A stretch of DNA of 29,838 bases from IMG/VR virus record IMGVR_UViG_3300028925_007938, positions 1-29,838 of that record; one strand, 5' to 3'. This document shows, piece by piece, positions 11,402 through 19,701 of the stretch. The position numbers were made by a program, and so were the translations under genes. The stretch comes from a virus. The notes under the pieces are model-generated. The model did no database searches. It was not told the DNA's origin and saw nothing but the letters and a program-made list of their open reading frames with translations. Each line of letters begins with the position of its first letter. The first letter of the stretch is position 1.

Positions 11402-11557
11402 ATGAGAACAAAAGCTGACATTGAACGAGAGCTTGCAATTCTTTTGAAAACATATAAAATATTATGTGATACGATTCAAGAGAAAGAAGAAATTATTTTG
11501 GCGTATCAAGATTTATTGCACGATGAACATAGAAGAAGAGAGGTTTCCTTCCATTGA
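11402..11557 (+). CDS. 51-residue coiled-coil protein
   Basis: A short frame fills the gap after the 315-residue protein. It encodes MRTKADIERELAILLKTYKI, then LCDTIQEKEEIILAYQDLLH and DEHRRREVSFH. Hydrophobic residues recur every three to four positions, so a single amphipathic helix or coiled coil is expected. An AAAAGGA lies about 14 bases upstream of the ATG, which is far; translation may be coupled to the preceding gene. The lack of another frame here and the heptad-like pattern support reality. Function is unknown. Confidence 0.55.
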   Translation: MRTKADIERELAILLKTYKILCDTIQEKEEIILAYQDLLHDEHRRREVSFH

Positions 11558-11611
11558 AAGTAGTCCCAGTAACAACAAACCCTAATGGAAGAAACGACAC
11601 TAGGAGGAATT

Positions 11612-11857
11612 ATGAAGAAGCGAGAGCCGTTAGAGGTAAAGCATAGTTTTAAACAGAAGCGAACTCCACGAAAGTTAATGTCTAAGTTAGAGAAGATGGA
11701 GAAACGTGCTGAGAATATGATGCTTAACGAGAAGAAACATAAAGACGCAGAAGTCAGTAGAAGAATTTTCCAATACATTGAGCTTAAAATGATTAAAGGT
11801 CATTCAAAAGAAGAGGCAACTCGTATGGCTGAACAACTTATAATGAACCAAGCTTAA
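11612..11857 (+). CDS. Small basic hypothetical protein
   Basis: I choose ATG 11612 because TAGGAGGAA lies at an ideal distance; an in-frame ATG at 11585 lacks such a site. The 81-residue product begins MKKREPLEVKHSFKQKRTPR and has a long basic helix (SKLEKMEKRAENMMLNEKKH) followed by an IFQYIELKMIKGHSKEEATR helix. No family was recognised. The Lys/Arg-rich N-terminus and long helix resemble small packaging or scaffold accessory factors, but that is inference. It joins the next gene by a TAATG overlap. Confidence 0.7.
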   Translation: MKKREPLEVKHSFKQKRTPRKLMSKLEKMEKRAENMMLNEKKHKDAEVSRRIFQYIELKMIKGHSKEEATRMAEQLIMNQA

Positions 11858-12054
11858 TGTCTAGTATATTTAAGAAGGTTATGATTAAGGATTTAGGTGC
11901 ATTGCGTACTGTTGTAAGGACACAACACATGAAACACTACCCAGAATCACATATTAATGACTATGAAGCAGACCGCATTATAGAATCTTTATCCGAAAAC
12001 GCAAAAGAAAAACTAATTAAGTTAGCTGTAGACTATGGGATCACTGAATTATAA
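11857..12054 (+). CDS. Small hypothetical protein before terL
   Basis: This 65-residue protein contains MSSIFKKVMIKDLGALRTVV, a basic-aromatic centre (QHMKHYPESHINDYEADRII) and a helical end (SLSENAKEKLIKLAVDYGIT). No family was recognised. The TAATG overlap upstream and the 20-base overlap with terL downstream show tight coupling, so it is likely made with the terminase. The D-Y-E-A-D-R-I-I helix and the short length suggest a helper of packaging rather than an enzyme. Confidence 0.7.
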   Translation: MSSIFKKVMIKDLGALRTVVRTQHMKHYPESHINDYEADRIIESLSENAKEKLIKLAVDYGITEL

Positions 12055-13540
12055 ACCCGATGGGGAAACACTAAAGCTTTTTCTAAAGGACGAAAGTTTC
12101 TTCAGAGGATTAAGAGGCCCTGTCGGTAGCGGTAAGTCTGTTGCTTGTTGCATTGAGGTACTAAGGCGTGCCTTGTTGCAGAAAGTAGGAGAAGACGGCA
12201 AAAGAAAATCAAGGTGGGCTGTTATTCGTAACACAAATCCACAACTGAAAACAACAACAATCAAAACATGGCTGGACTGGTTCCCTGAAGAAGAATGGGG
12301 AAACTTTCATTGGAGTGTACCATTTACACACCACATAAAGAAAGGGGATTTAGACCTTGAAGTTATCTTTTTAGCCCTTGACAGACCTGAAGATGTAAAG
12401 AAATTGCTATCATTAGAGTTAACAGGTGTGTGGATTAACGAAGCAAGAGAGATTCCGAAGTCTATTGTTGACGCTTGCTCGATGCGTGTTGGTCGTTATC
12501 CTTCTATGAGAGATGGTGGCCCTAGTTGGTATGGTGTAATTTGCGATACTAACCCTCCAGACACAGATCATTGGTGGGCAATCATGGCAGGAGAGAGTGT
12601 ATTGCCTGATTATATTTCTAAACAAGAAGCTAAAATGCTAGTAAGACCAGATAACTGGACGTTTTATAACCAAGCTGCTGCGATGTTAGAGGTAAGAGAC
12701 ACAACAAAACAGATAACAGGGTACGAACAAAACCCTTTAATAGAGAATCAAAAGAACTTAACGAAAGATTACTACAAGAATATCATTAGAGGTAAGACAA
12801 AATCTTGGATAGACGTATATGTATGCAACAAACTAGGACAAGTAAGCGATGACAAACCTGTCTATGAAGCGTTTAGGCAAGATGTACACGTTGCTAAAGG
12901 TGACCTTGCTATCGCAGATGGTGTTCCAGTATTTATGGGAATTGATTTTGGCTTAACTCCTGCTTGTGTATTTGCACAAAGACTAAGAGGAAGGTGGATT
13001 GTATTTGATGAATTGGTGGCAGAAGATATGGGTATCGTTAGGTTCTCTGAGTTAATGAAAAGCTATATGGCACAGTGGTTGCCAAGAGAATTTATTATAT
13101 TTGGTGACCCTGCTGGAGACCAGAGAGTACAAACAGATGAAGCAACTCCTTTCCAGATACTAAGAGGGCGTGGATTACACGCAAGACCAGCACCATCTAA
13201 TGATGTTGCACTAAGATTAGAATCAGTGACTGCTGTATTAAGTCGTTTGACAGATGGAGAAAGCGGAATGATTATAGACCCGAAGTGTAAAAACTTAATC
13301 AGAGGGTTTATGGGTGGATATCACTATAGACGTATGCAAGTTTCAGGAGAAAGATACGATGAAAGACCTAATAAGAATAGGTTTTCTCATGTTCACGATG
13401 CGTTCCAGTACTTATTATTAGGAGCAGGTGAAGGAAGAGCATTGACTATAGGACAAAAACAAAGTAAACCTGTAGTAGCAAAAAGAAGTTTTAATGTATT
13501 TACTGTAAAACCACACTCAGTTTACGAAAGGCGAAGATAA
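12035..13540 (+). CDS. Terminase large subunit
   Basis: This 501-residue packaging motor has the expected domains. The ATPase carries the P-loop GPVGSGKS at residues 28-35, Walker B-like VWINEARE at 132-139 and the coupling motif DTNPP at 171-175. The RNase H-like nuclease carries MGIDFG at 301-306 (metal ligand Asp304), FGDPAGDQ at 356-363 and HVHDAFQYL near 452-460. It drives DNA through the portal and cuts concatemers. Length fits family members of 470-590 residues. The start overlaps the preceding gene by 20 bases. Identity is secure. Confidence 0.95.
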   Translation: MGSLNYKPDGETLKLFLKDESFFRGLRGPVGSGKSVACCIEVLRRALLQKVGEDGKRKSRWAVIRNTNPQLKTTTIKTWLDWFPEEEWGNFHWSVPFTHHIKKGDLDLEVIFLALDRPEDVKKLLSLELTGVWINEAREIPKSIVDACSMRVGRYPSMRDGGPSWYGVICDTNPPDTDHWWAIMAGESVLPDYISKQEAKMLVRPDNWTFYNQAAAMLEVRDTTKQITGYEQNPLIENQKNLTKDYYKNIIRGKTKSWIDVYVCNKLGQVSDDKPVYEAFRQDVHVAKGDLAIADGVPVFMGIDFGLTPACVFAQRLRGRWIVFDELVAEDMGIVRFSELMKSYMAQWLPREFIIFGDPAGDQRVQTDEATPFQILRGRGLHARPAPSNDVALRLESVTAVLSRLTDGESGMIIDPKCKNLIRGFMGGYHYRRMQVSGERYDERPNKNRFSHVHDAFQYLLLGAGEGRALTIGQKQSKPVVAKRSFNVFTVKPHSVYERRR

Positions 13541-13794
13541 TGTGTATAGGAATGGGCAAAGCTCCCTCACCTCCCCCACCTTTAGAAGAAGATGCTAGCG
13601 TTCTTGAGCAAAGAAAGAGAATGAGAGACGATCAGAATAGACAAATGACAGAAGACAAGGAAGACCAATTCGAACAAAGAGTCGCTGCATACTCAGGTAA
13701 GCAGGGTCGAAGGTCTTTATTAACAGGAAGAAAAGGTGGAACAGGTTACGGCATGAATAGTAATCTTCAATCTGGTAAAACTTTAGGTATCTAA
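13540..13794 (+). CDS. Small virion protein candidate (gp7.3-like position)
   Basis: The 84-residue product starts MCIGMGKAPSPPPPLEEDAS, continues with a charged helix (VLEQRKRMRDDQNRQMTEDK) and ends in RRSLLTGRKGGTGYGMNSNL. The Pro-rich N-terminus and Gly/Arg 'SLLTG-x-x-G-x-G' end are typical of the small protein encoded next to the portal in T7-like marine phages. It may correspond to T7 gp7.3, a tail-assembly component, by position and by its basic, Gly-rich C-terminus. The similarity is too weak to be sure. TAATG-type overlaps join it on both sides. Confidence 0.65.
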   Translation: MCIGMGKAPSPPPPLEEDASVLEQRKRMRDDQNRQMTEDKEDQFEQRVAAYSGKQGRRSLLTGRKGGTGYGMNSNLQSGKTLGI

Positions 13795-15377
13795 TGGTTA
13801 TAGACGTAAGACCTGTAGCAACAGAAAATTATGGTGACGATGATATTAAGAGATTGATGTCTCGCTACAAGAAAGCCCAAGCTATTAAAGACTTGTGGCT
13901 ACCTGTGTTCGAAGAGTGTTACGAGTTTTCCTTACCGCAAAGAGAAAGTTTTTATAGCGAGACTATAGGCAGAAGAAGAAGTGATCGTATCTTTGACGAG
14001 ACTGCTGTAGTTGGTGTGCAAGAATTTGCAAGTAGATTGCAAGCTGGTATAGTTCCTAACTATGCTAGATGGGCTGACCTTGTAGCAGGCTCAGAAATTC
14101 CAAAAGATGACCAAAAAGAAGTAAACCTTATGTTAGATGACGTAACGGAATACGTCTTCGAAGTATTGCAGAACTCTAACTTTGCACAAGAAGTGCATGA
14201 GACGTTTCTAGATGTTGCAGTTGGTACAGGTGTTCTACTTATTGAAGAAGGAGATGCTGTACAACCGATAAGATTCAAAGCGATACCCTTACCTCAGATA
14301 GTATTGGACTCAGGACATGACGATAAAATAGACCATGTCTTCCGTAAAAGAAAAATTAGAATGAAAGACCTCCCTTATGCTTATCCTAATGGCACTATGT
14401 CAGAGAAAATGGCTATGGAAATGGAAAAGAATGGGGATATGGAGTGCGAAGTTTTAGAAGTTGTCTATAGATTATACGAAAATACTAAGGAAGAAGAGCA
14501 TAGATACTGCGTTATTGCTACTAATTACGAACATAAGATAGTAGAAACAGCCTTCAAAGGACTAGGTTCTAACCCTTATGTAGTATATAGATGGTCAAAA
14601 GTAGCAGGAGAAGTGTATGGTAGAGGCCCTTTACAGTTAGCATTGCCAGCAATTAAGACTTCTAACCTTGTTATTGAGTTAATATTAGAGAATGCACAGA
14701 TGGCTATCTCTGGTATGTATCAAGTAGAAGACGATGGAGTTATAAATGTAGATAACATTGCTCTTATACCTGGCACTATAATTCCTAAAGCCGCAGGTTC
14801 TAGTGGGCTACAGCCTATAGCTCCTGCTGGTAACTTTAATGTTTCCGATTTAGTATTAAGAGATATGAGAACTAACATTAAGAAAGCTTTGTATAATGAT
14901 ATGCTAGGCACTGCTAATGAGAAGACTCCTATGACAGCAACAGAAGTCGCAGAAAGAATGGCTGACTTGTCAAGAACTATAGGAGCAGCGTTTGGTAGAT
15001 TGCAAGCAGAGTTAGTTAACCCTGTTCTTCAAAGAGTTATTTATATTCTAAAGAAACAAGGAAGAATACAAGTTCCGGTTGTTAATGGTAGAGAAGTAAA
15101 GATACGCTCCTCTTCGCCACTAGCACAAGCACAGCAACAACAAGATGTTGCAACGATTGACAGATTCTTGGGTATGATTCAGACTAGAGTAGGCCCTGAA
15201 CTTACCAATATTTTAGTGAAGCAAGACGAGGTGGCAAAGTATGTTGCTAAGAAGCTTGGTGTTCCTGAAGAGCTAATACGTTCTGAAGAAGAAATGCAAC
15301 AAGCGGCACAACAAATGCAACAGATGATGGCACAACAACAACAGCAACAGCAGGGGCCGCCAGTTGAGGAAGCCTAA
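13794..15377 (+). CDS. Portal (head-to-tail connector) protein
   Basis: The 527-residue protein shows the T7-like head-tail connector family features: LMSRYKKAQAIKDLWLPVFE and FSLPQRESFY near the N-terminus, VGVQEFASRLQAGIVPNYAR, the VYGRGPLQLALPAIKTSNLV helix around residues 275-300, and EKTPMTATEVAERMADLSRT near residues 375-400. Twelve copies would form the channel through which DNA passes and onto which the tail assembles. The end is low complexity: runs of Gln and Met (MQQMMAQQQQQQQ). Length equals T7 gp8 (about 536). It overlaps the preceding gene by one base. Confidence 0.92.
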   Translation: MVIDVRPVATENYGDDDIKRLMSRYKKAQAIKDLWLPVFEECYEFSLPQRESFYSETIGRRRSDRIFDETAVVGVQEFASRLQAGIVPNYARWADLVAGSEIPKDDQKEVNLMLDDVTEYVFEVLQNSNFAQEVHETFLDVAVGTGVLLIEEGDAVQPIRFKAIPLPQIVLDSGHDDKIDHVFRKRKIRMKDLPYAYPNGTMSEKMAMEMEKNGDMECEVLEVVYRLYENTKEEEHRYCVIATNYEHKIVETAFKGLGSNPYVVYRWSKVAGEVYGRGPLQLALPAIKTSNLVIELILENAQMAISGMYQVEDDGVINVDNIALIPGTIIPKAAGSSGLQPIAPAGNFNVSDLVLRDMRTNIKKALYNDMLGTANEKTPMTATEVAERMADLSRTIGAAFGRLQAELVNPVLQRVIYILKKQGRIQVPVVNGREVKIRSSSPLAQAQQQQDVATIDRFLGMIQTRVGPELTNILVKQDEVAKYVAKKLGVPEELIRSEEEMQQAAQQMQQMMAQQQQQQQGPPVEEA

Positions 15378-15410
15378 GAATTACAGCAGTAATTATTAGG
15401 AGGTAATAAT

Positions 15411-16109
15411 ATGCATAAATCAGTACTGGTTATCAGTGACTTACACATTCCCTATCATCATAAAGATTCCTTTGAATTTCTAAAAGCAGTAAAGAAAAAA
15501 TTTAAACCTGACACTGTGGTCAACATAGGAGACTTACTTGACTTCCACGCAATCTCAATGCACGAACATAACCCAGACCTACCTAGTGCTGGAGACGAAT
15601 TAAATCTAGCAAAGTCTTATGTTAGAGAATTAGAACAAATCTTCCCAGACGTAACAGAAGTTCATTCCAATCATAGTTCATTAGTATATAGGCGTGCAAT
15701 TAAGTATGGTATGTCCTCTCAATTCCTAAGACCTTACGGAGATTTCTTGGGTACAAAGAATTGGAAATGGGTTGACGATTTGACACTTGAGATGAGCAAT
15801 GGTAAAAGAGTACACTTCACACATGGCAAGAGTGCAGATGTATTAAAGGTTTCACAGGCTATGGGAATGTCGGCAGTGCAAGGACATTATCATACAAAAC
15901 TATCTATATCTTACTGGGCTAATCCTGATAATATTTATTGGGGTATGCAGGTGGGGTGTTTAATAAACCAAAAATCTTTAGCTTTTAGTTACGCTAAAAA
16001 CTTTAGTACAAGGTTTATGTTAGGGTGTGGCATCATTATAGACGGAATACCTAGATTGTTGCCAATGGTTTTAAACAATGACGGAGATTGGATTAAGGAG
16101 GTTGTATGA
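15411..16109 (+). CDS. Calcineurin-like metallophosphoesterase
   Basis: The 232-residue protein carries the two-metal phosphoesterase set: Asp10 and His12 (ISDLHIPY), Asp41 (NIGDLLDFH), Asn87-His88 (SNHSS), His138 (FTHGK) and His159/His161 (QGHYHTK). It would hydrolyse phosphodiesters or phosphomonoesters; the natural substrate in phages is unknown. The third motif reads NHS where most members have GNHD or GNHE, which may alter specificity. An excellent AGGAGG precedes the ATG, so it can be translated on its own within the virion module. It may be an auxiliary gene rather than a structural one. Confidence 0.85.
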   Translation: MHKSVLVISDLHIPYHHKDSFEFLKAVKKKFKPDTVVNIGDLLDFHAISMHEHNPDLPSAGDELNLAKSYVRELEQIFPDVTEVHSNHSSLVYRRAIKYGMSSQFLRPYGDFLGTKNWKWVDDLTLEMSNGKRVHFTHGKSADVLKVSQAMGMSAVQGHYHTKLSISYWANPDNIYWGMQVGCLINQKSLAFSYAKNFSTRFMLGCGIIIDGIPRLLPMVLNNDGDWIKEVV

Positions 16110-16330
16110 CGGACGAGACGAACCCAGTTTATTATCAAGCAGGAAAGTGTGCTTGTGGTAAATCTTTACAGACCTATGATTATGTAAGACATTTACCATA
16201 TCCTGAAGCTAGTGCAATTAAATATATCACTAGGCACAGACAAAAAGGAAAAGCATTAGATATAAAAAAATCTATATGGTTTTTAAAATCAATATTAAAA
16301 GAAGAGTATGGAGAAGAATATGCCGAATAA
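16106..16330 (+). CDS. DUF3310-like protein
   Basis: The 74-residue product matches DUF3310: NPVYYQ at the start, a LQTYDYVRHLPYPEASAIKY block, then ITRHRQKGKALDIKKSIWFL and KSIL. The conserved core 'A-I-K-Y-I-x-R-x-x-K-G-x-x-x-D-x-K-K-x-x-W-F-L' is complete. Phage members are sometimes called nucleotide-kinase-like, but activity is not established. An N-terminal CxCG pair (KCACGKS) is an unusual addition that could bind a metal. It overlaps the phosphoesterase stop (ATGA), so the two may act in one nucleotide-related step. Confidence 0.8.
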   Translation: MTDETNPVYYQAGKCACGKSLQTYDYVRHLPYPEASAIKYITRHRQKGKALDIKKSIWFLKSILKEEYGEEYAE

Positions 16331-16613
16331 AAAAGAACAAACTTTAATTGGACTTGATAATTATAAAAGAAATCCAAATGACGAACAAAATTTAAATAGT
16401 ATATTTGCTGTTTCTTTTACAACACCAGTAGGAGCAGAAATACTTTCGTATTTAAAAAGTATAACAACTGAATCTGTTGCTGGTCCTGAAATATCAAACG
16501 AACATCTAAGACATTTAGAAGGGCAGAGATATATAGTAGGGCTTATTCAAAGAAGAGTAAACAAAGGCAGAAGTCAAAATATTGTAAAGGATAAACAAGA
16601 TGCAAGAAAATGA
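16320..16613 (+). CDS. Bbp19-like small protein
   Basis: I start this at ATG 16320 with GGAG just before it; an earlier in-frame ATG at 16308 is inside the DUF3310 gene. The 97-residue product contains the pattern 'F-x-x-x-F-x-T-x-x-G-x-x-I-L-x-x-L' (IFAVSFTTPVGAEILSYLKS) and later HLRHLEGQRYIVGLIQRRVN. This layout, a Phe/Gly segment then a 'EGxRxxVxxI' helix, is that of Bbp19-type phage proteins, found near portal and scaffold genes. Its function is unknown; a head-assembly accessory role follows from position. It overlaps both neighbours. Confidence 0.65.
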   Translation: MPNKKEQTLIGLDNYKRNPNDEQNLNSIFAVSFTTPVGAEILSYLKSITTESVAGPEISNEHLRHLEGQRYIVGLIQRRVNKGRSQNIVKDKQDARK

Positions 16614-17355
16614 AGTAATGGAAAACCAAGAAGAAGCAAGCTTAGAAGGAGAGGCAACAACAACTGAACCTTCTCCAAGACCTGACTTTATACCAGAAAA
16701 GTTTTGGGACATAGACACCGGCAATATAAATCTAGAAGAGTTTGGTAAGTCTTATTCTAATCTAGAAAAATATGTAGGTGGGAAAAAAGACGAGCTTAGG
16801 CAAGTTGTTATAGACGAGTTAAATTCTGAAGCAGAAGCGTCTGCCCCTGAAGCTTATGAGCTTCCTCCTTTGCCTGAAAATATTACGGAAGAAATGATAG
16901 AAGCAAACCCTATGACAGATTGGTGGGGCAACTTTTGTAAAGAAAATGCTTACCCTCAAGAAATATTTGAAGAAGGTATTAATAAATATATAGACAGTTT
17001 TGTTGATGCTTCCCCTAACTTAGAACTTGAAATTAAAAATCTTGGAGAAAATGCAAACGCAAGATTAGATGCTGTTAACAGTTGGGCTTCTTCTTTTTTC
17101 TCTCCAGAAGAGTATGAAGTTGTAGCTACTTCATTAGGTTCTTCTGCACAAGGAGTAGAGGCTTTAGAACGAATCATTGAATCTCAACGTGAAGGTATCT
17201 CTAGGTCGGGCAATGTTGCTCAACCAGAAAGAGCTTTAACTTTAGATGACGTAAGGTCTATGATGAAAGATAAGAGATACTTTGACTCAAGGGAACGTGA
17301 CCCATCTTTTGTTAGAAAAGTAGACGAAGCTTTCTCAAGACTTTATCGTGAATAA
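16600..17355 (+). CDS. Capsid scaffolding protein
   Basis: The 251-residue acidic protein begins with a Glu/Thr/Pro-rich disordered region, then PDFIPEKFWDIDTGNINLEE and FGKSYSNLEKYVGGKKDELR. This motif is characteristic of T7-like capsid assembly (gp9-type) scaffolds. A helical middle and a C-terminal basic helix (RYFDSRERDPSFVRKVDEAF) follow; the C-terminal helix usually contacts the coat protein. Scaffolds drive procapsid assembly and then leave. Position two genes before the capsid gene agrees. An alternative start at 16618 is possible. Confidence 0.85.
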   Translation: MQENEVMENQEEASLEGEATTTEPSPRPDFIPEKFWDIDTGNINLEEFGKSYSNLEKYVGGKKDELRQVVIDELNSEAEASAPEAYELPPLPENITEEMIEANPMTDWWGNFCKENAYPQEIFEEGINKYIDSFVDASPNLELEIKNLGENANARLDAVNSWASSFFSPEEYEVVATSLGSSAQGVEALERIIESQREGISRSGNVAQPERALTLDDVRSMMKDKRYFDSRERDPSFVRKVDEAFSRLYRE

Positions 17356-17888
17356 TGTTATATGTAGAAAAAACTACACCAGAAGACTGCTTTAGACTTG
17401 CACCAAATCTAAAGCAGTTGGATAAATTTGAAGTTGCTTTATGGGGATTTGATCCATTGCAAGCTTTGCTTTTACCTTTTAGGTACAAGACTCTTAGTAA
17501 ACATACTTACACTGTCTTTGATAAGAGTGACAATATAGTCGCTATATTCGGTGTTACTCCTGTTACTAACAAACCAACATCAGGAAGAATATGGTTACTC
17601 TCATCTGATTTGTTAGAAAAAAATTTCTTTTATTTTCTTAAAGTTAATAAAAAATGGCTTCGTTACCTAGAAGAAGACTATAATCATCTTTCAAATTATA
17701 TTACAGAAGAACACGAAACCTCAATCAAATGGTTAAAGTGGCAAGGTTTTAGCTTTGCTGAAAAACCAATGCTTGTCAAAAATGTAAAAGTGTTGTATTT
17801 CTATAAGAGATTACACAATGTAATCAAATATGGTACACAGCCCATATTAGAAGAGATTGGCCCTAAATGGACAACCCATTTAATCTAA
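17355..17888 (+). CDS. GNAT-like internal virion protein (gp13-type)
   Basis: The 177-residue product resembles the acetyltransferase-like proteins annotated as T7 gp13-type internal virion proteins. MLYVEKTTPEDCFRLAPNLK is followed by YTVFDKSDNIVAIFGVTP and a GRIWLLSSDLL strand. A helical stretch (NFFYFLKVNKKWLRYLEEDY) then precedes a TSIKWLKWQGFSF segment, the usual end of the GNAT fold. The glycine-rich acetyl-CoA loop is poorly preserved, so catalysis is doubtful. In T7 this gene follows the tail-tube genes, whereas here it sits between scaffold and capsid. A TAATG overlap joins it to the scaffold gene. Confidence 0.7.
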   Translation: MLYVEKTTPEDCFRLAPNLKQLDKFEVALWGFDPLQALLLPFRYKTLSKHTYTVFDKSDNIVAIFGVTPVTNKPTSGRIWLLSSDLLEKNFFYFLKVNKKWLRYLEEDYNHLSNYITEEHETSIKWLKWQGFSFAEKPMLVKNVKVLYFYKRLHNVIKYGTQPILEEIGPKWTTHLI

Positions 17889-17889
17889 G

Positions 17890-17918
17890 TTGGAGAACTG
17901 TTTAATTTTTAATATTAA
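17890..17918 (+). promoter_or_regulatory. Weak candidate promoter before the capsid gene
   Basis: TTGGAG (17890-17895), 17 bases, then TATTAA (17913-17918), 22 bases before the capsid ATG and upstream of AAGGAGAG. Extra capsid transcription would make sense, but the hexamers are only partial matches. Confidence 0.3.
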
Positions 17919-17939
17919 CTTTTATAAAGGAGAGACATT

Positions 17940-18764
17940 ATGTCTACATCTATAAGTACTGCCTTTATTAAACAGTTCGAAGCCGAAGTCCACATGGCAT
18001 ACCAACGTATGGGTTCTAAGCTTAAAGATACTGTTAGGCAGATTAATAACGTAACTGGTAGCCAAGCACGTTTCCAAAAAGTCGGAACTGGTTCTGCTGT
18101 GTCTAAATCAAGACACGCAATGATTCCAACTATGGAAGTTGCTCACACTACTGTGGACGTAACACTAGCTGATTTCTACGCAGCAGATTATGTAGATTCA
18201 CTAGACGAATTGAAGACAAACATTGACGAACGTCAAGTTCTAGCTCAATCAGCTTCTGCTGCTTTGGGTAGAAAAACCGACCAACTTATCATTGATGTTT
18301 TAAATGCAGGTTCAAATTCAAACAATATTACTCATGGTTCAGCCGCACTTACTTTGGCTAAAGCTTTAACAGTATATGAAGAATTTGGAGCGGCTGACAT
18401 TCCTGATGACGGACAGAGATTCTTTATAGTATCTCCTGCGGCTTGGGCTGACCTATTACAAATAGACCAGTTCTCTCGTGCAGAATATGTCGGTGAAGCT
18501 GACCTACCATTTGCAGGTGGTTTAACAGCTAAAAGATGGCTCGGCTTTATGTTCTTTACTCACTCTGGTTTAACTCTTACGAGTTCATCTAGAGACTGTC
18601 ATGCTTACCATAAATCTGCGGTTGGTCTTGCAACTGGAGCTGATATCAGGACTGAGATTAATTACATTCCTGAAAAAGTAAGTAATTTAATAACATCATA
18701 TATGTCAATGGCAGCAGTCATGATTGACAATCTTGGTGCTATTGAAGTTCAAGTAACAGAATAA
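17940..18764 (+). CDS. Major capsid protein
   Basis: The 274-residue product has the HK97-type coat pattern used by many podoviruses. An N-terminal helical arm (AFIKQFEAEVHMAYQRMGSK) is followed by a VGTGSAVSKSRHAMIP segment. Then come the VDVTLADFYAADYVDSLDEL spine helix, a FFIVSPAAWADLL strand-helix pair, and a C-terminal SMAAVMIDNLGAIEVQV. It follows the scaffold and is preceded by a strong AAGGAG site, as expected for the most abundant virion protein. Length is shorter than T7 gp10A (345) but usual for this group. Position and pattern make the call firm. Confidence 0.9.
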   Translation: MSTSISTAFIKQFEAEVHMAYQRMGSKLKDTVRQINNVTGSQARFQKVGTGSAVSKSRHAMIPTMEVAHTTVDVTLADFYAADYVDSLDELKTNIDERQVLAQSASAALGRKTDQLIIDVLNAGSNSNNITHGSAALTLAKALTVYEEFGAADIPDDGQRFFIVSPAAWADLLQIDQFSRAEYVGEADLPFAGGLTAKRWLGFMFFTHSGLTLTSSSRDCHAYHKSAVGLATGADIRTEINYIPEKVSNLITSYMSMAAVMIDNLGAIEVQVTE

Positions 18765-18777
18765 AGGAGAATAAAAC

Positions 18778-19029
18778 ATGGCTTATGCAGCAGCAAACCC
18801 TATTGCGAAAGTTGCTCAGATGGGTGCAAACTCATTGTGGTACTATTCTGACGGAGACGCTACTTCCGTTATAGTAGGCTCAGGTTACTTTAACTCTACC
18901 ACTGCTGAATTAAAACAATTTGACATGATTCTTACTGTCGGCACTAATGCTGGCACAGCAGAATCAGACTTGTTAATTGTTAGTTCAGCAACAGGTGCAG
19001 CTACAGTTACTACAACTAAATTGGGTTAA
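18778..19029 (+). CDS. Small capsid-associated protein
   Basis: This 83-residue Ala/Thr/Ser-rich product appears to be all beta (NSLWYYSDGDATSVIVGSGY, then KQFDMILTVGTNAGTAESDL). It sits 13 bases after the capsid gene, with AAGGAGA before its start. Small beta-rich proteins in this position are often head decoration or stabilisation proteins. I recognise no family signature. A hairpin directly follows the stop, so capsid and this gene may share a message end. Confidence 0.65.
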   Translation: MAYAAANPIAKVAQMGANSLWYYSDGDATSVIVGSGYFNSTTAELKQFDMILTVGTNAGTAESDLLIVSSATGAATVTTTKLG

Positions 19030-19036
19030 CACAATT

Positions 19037-19064
19037 ATATGGGGGGACTCACGTCCCCTCATAT
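19037..19064 (+). terminator. Strong hairpin after the capsid genes, possible partial terminator
   Basis: ATATGGGGGGAC pairs with GTCCCCTCATAT (one G-T pair) around a four-base loop. Only TTT partly follows, so termination would be incomplete. It may instead stabilise or process the capsid message. Confidence 0.5.
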
Positions 19065-19079
19065 TTAAGGTATTAAAAA

Positions 19080-19688
19080 ATGGCAGATAGTAAATTTGAT
19101 ATATGTAATAAAGCTTTAGTGTTGGTAGGAGCTAATATAATTTCTAGCTTTACACAAAACAGCACAGAATCAATAGTAGCAAATCAATTATACGAGTCAA
19201 CATTAGAAGACTTACTGACACGTTGCAGGTGGAGATTTGCCACAAAGCAAGTTCAGTTAAGCCAGAACACAGACAATCCAGACGCAAGATACGAATCTTC
19301 ATACGCATTGCCAAGCGATGCTTTTATGATACACACTGTTACAGTTGCAGATAATGTAATTATTTATGACAGATATGGACAAAATATATTTACAAATACA
19401 TCATCGTCTGATACTGTAATTGCAGATTATACTTTTCAACCCTCAGAAAGTATTTTCCCTCCCTACTTCAAGCAGACGTTAGTTTTCGAACTAGCGTCTT
19501 TGTTTGCAGGTTCCATCGCAAGAAACGATCAGTTGAGTGTAATGTACGAAGCGAGAGCTTCTAGGCAATTATCTGTTGCAAAATCAATAGATGCTCAAGC
19601 ACAGACTACTAAAAGAGTTGATGTTAATAGATTTAGGAATGTAAGAAATAGAACTTCATCAAATAACATCACAGCTAATAGTCCATAG
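19080..19688 (+). CDS. Tail tubular protein A (gp11-like)
   Basis: The 202-residue product matches the T7 gp11 family. FDICNKALVLVGANIISSF is followed by ESTLEDLLTRCRWRFATKQV, then YESSYALPSDAFMIHTV, IADYTFQ and PPYFKQTLVFELASLFAGSI. The 'C-x-x-A-L-x-x-x-G-A-x-x-I' opening and the 'L-P-x-D' motif are the family's clearest marks. Rings of this protein connect the portal to the nozzle. Length equals T7 gp11 (196). Its position directly before the gp12-like gene confirms the call. Confidence 0.92.
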   Translation: MADSKFDICNKALVLVGANIISSFTQNSTESIVANQLYESTLEDLLTRCRWRFATKQVQLSQNTDNPDARYESSYALPSDAFMIHTVTVADNVIIYDRYGQNIFTNTSSSDTVIADYTFQPSESIFPPYFKQTLVFELASLFAGSIARNDQLSVMYEARASRQLSVAKSIDAQAQTTKRVDVNRFRNVRNRTSSNNITANSP

Positions 19689-19701
19689 TAAGGGGCAATA
19701 A

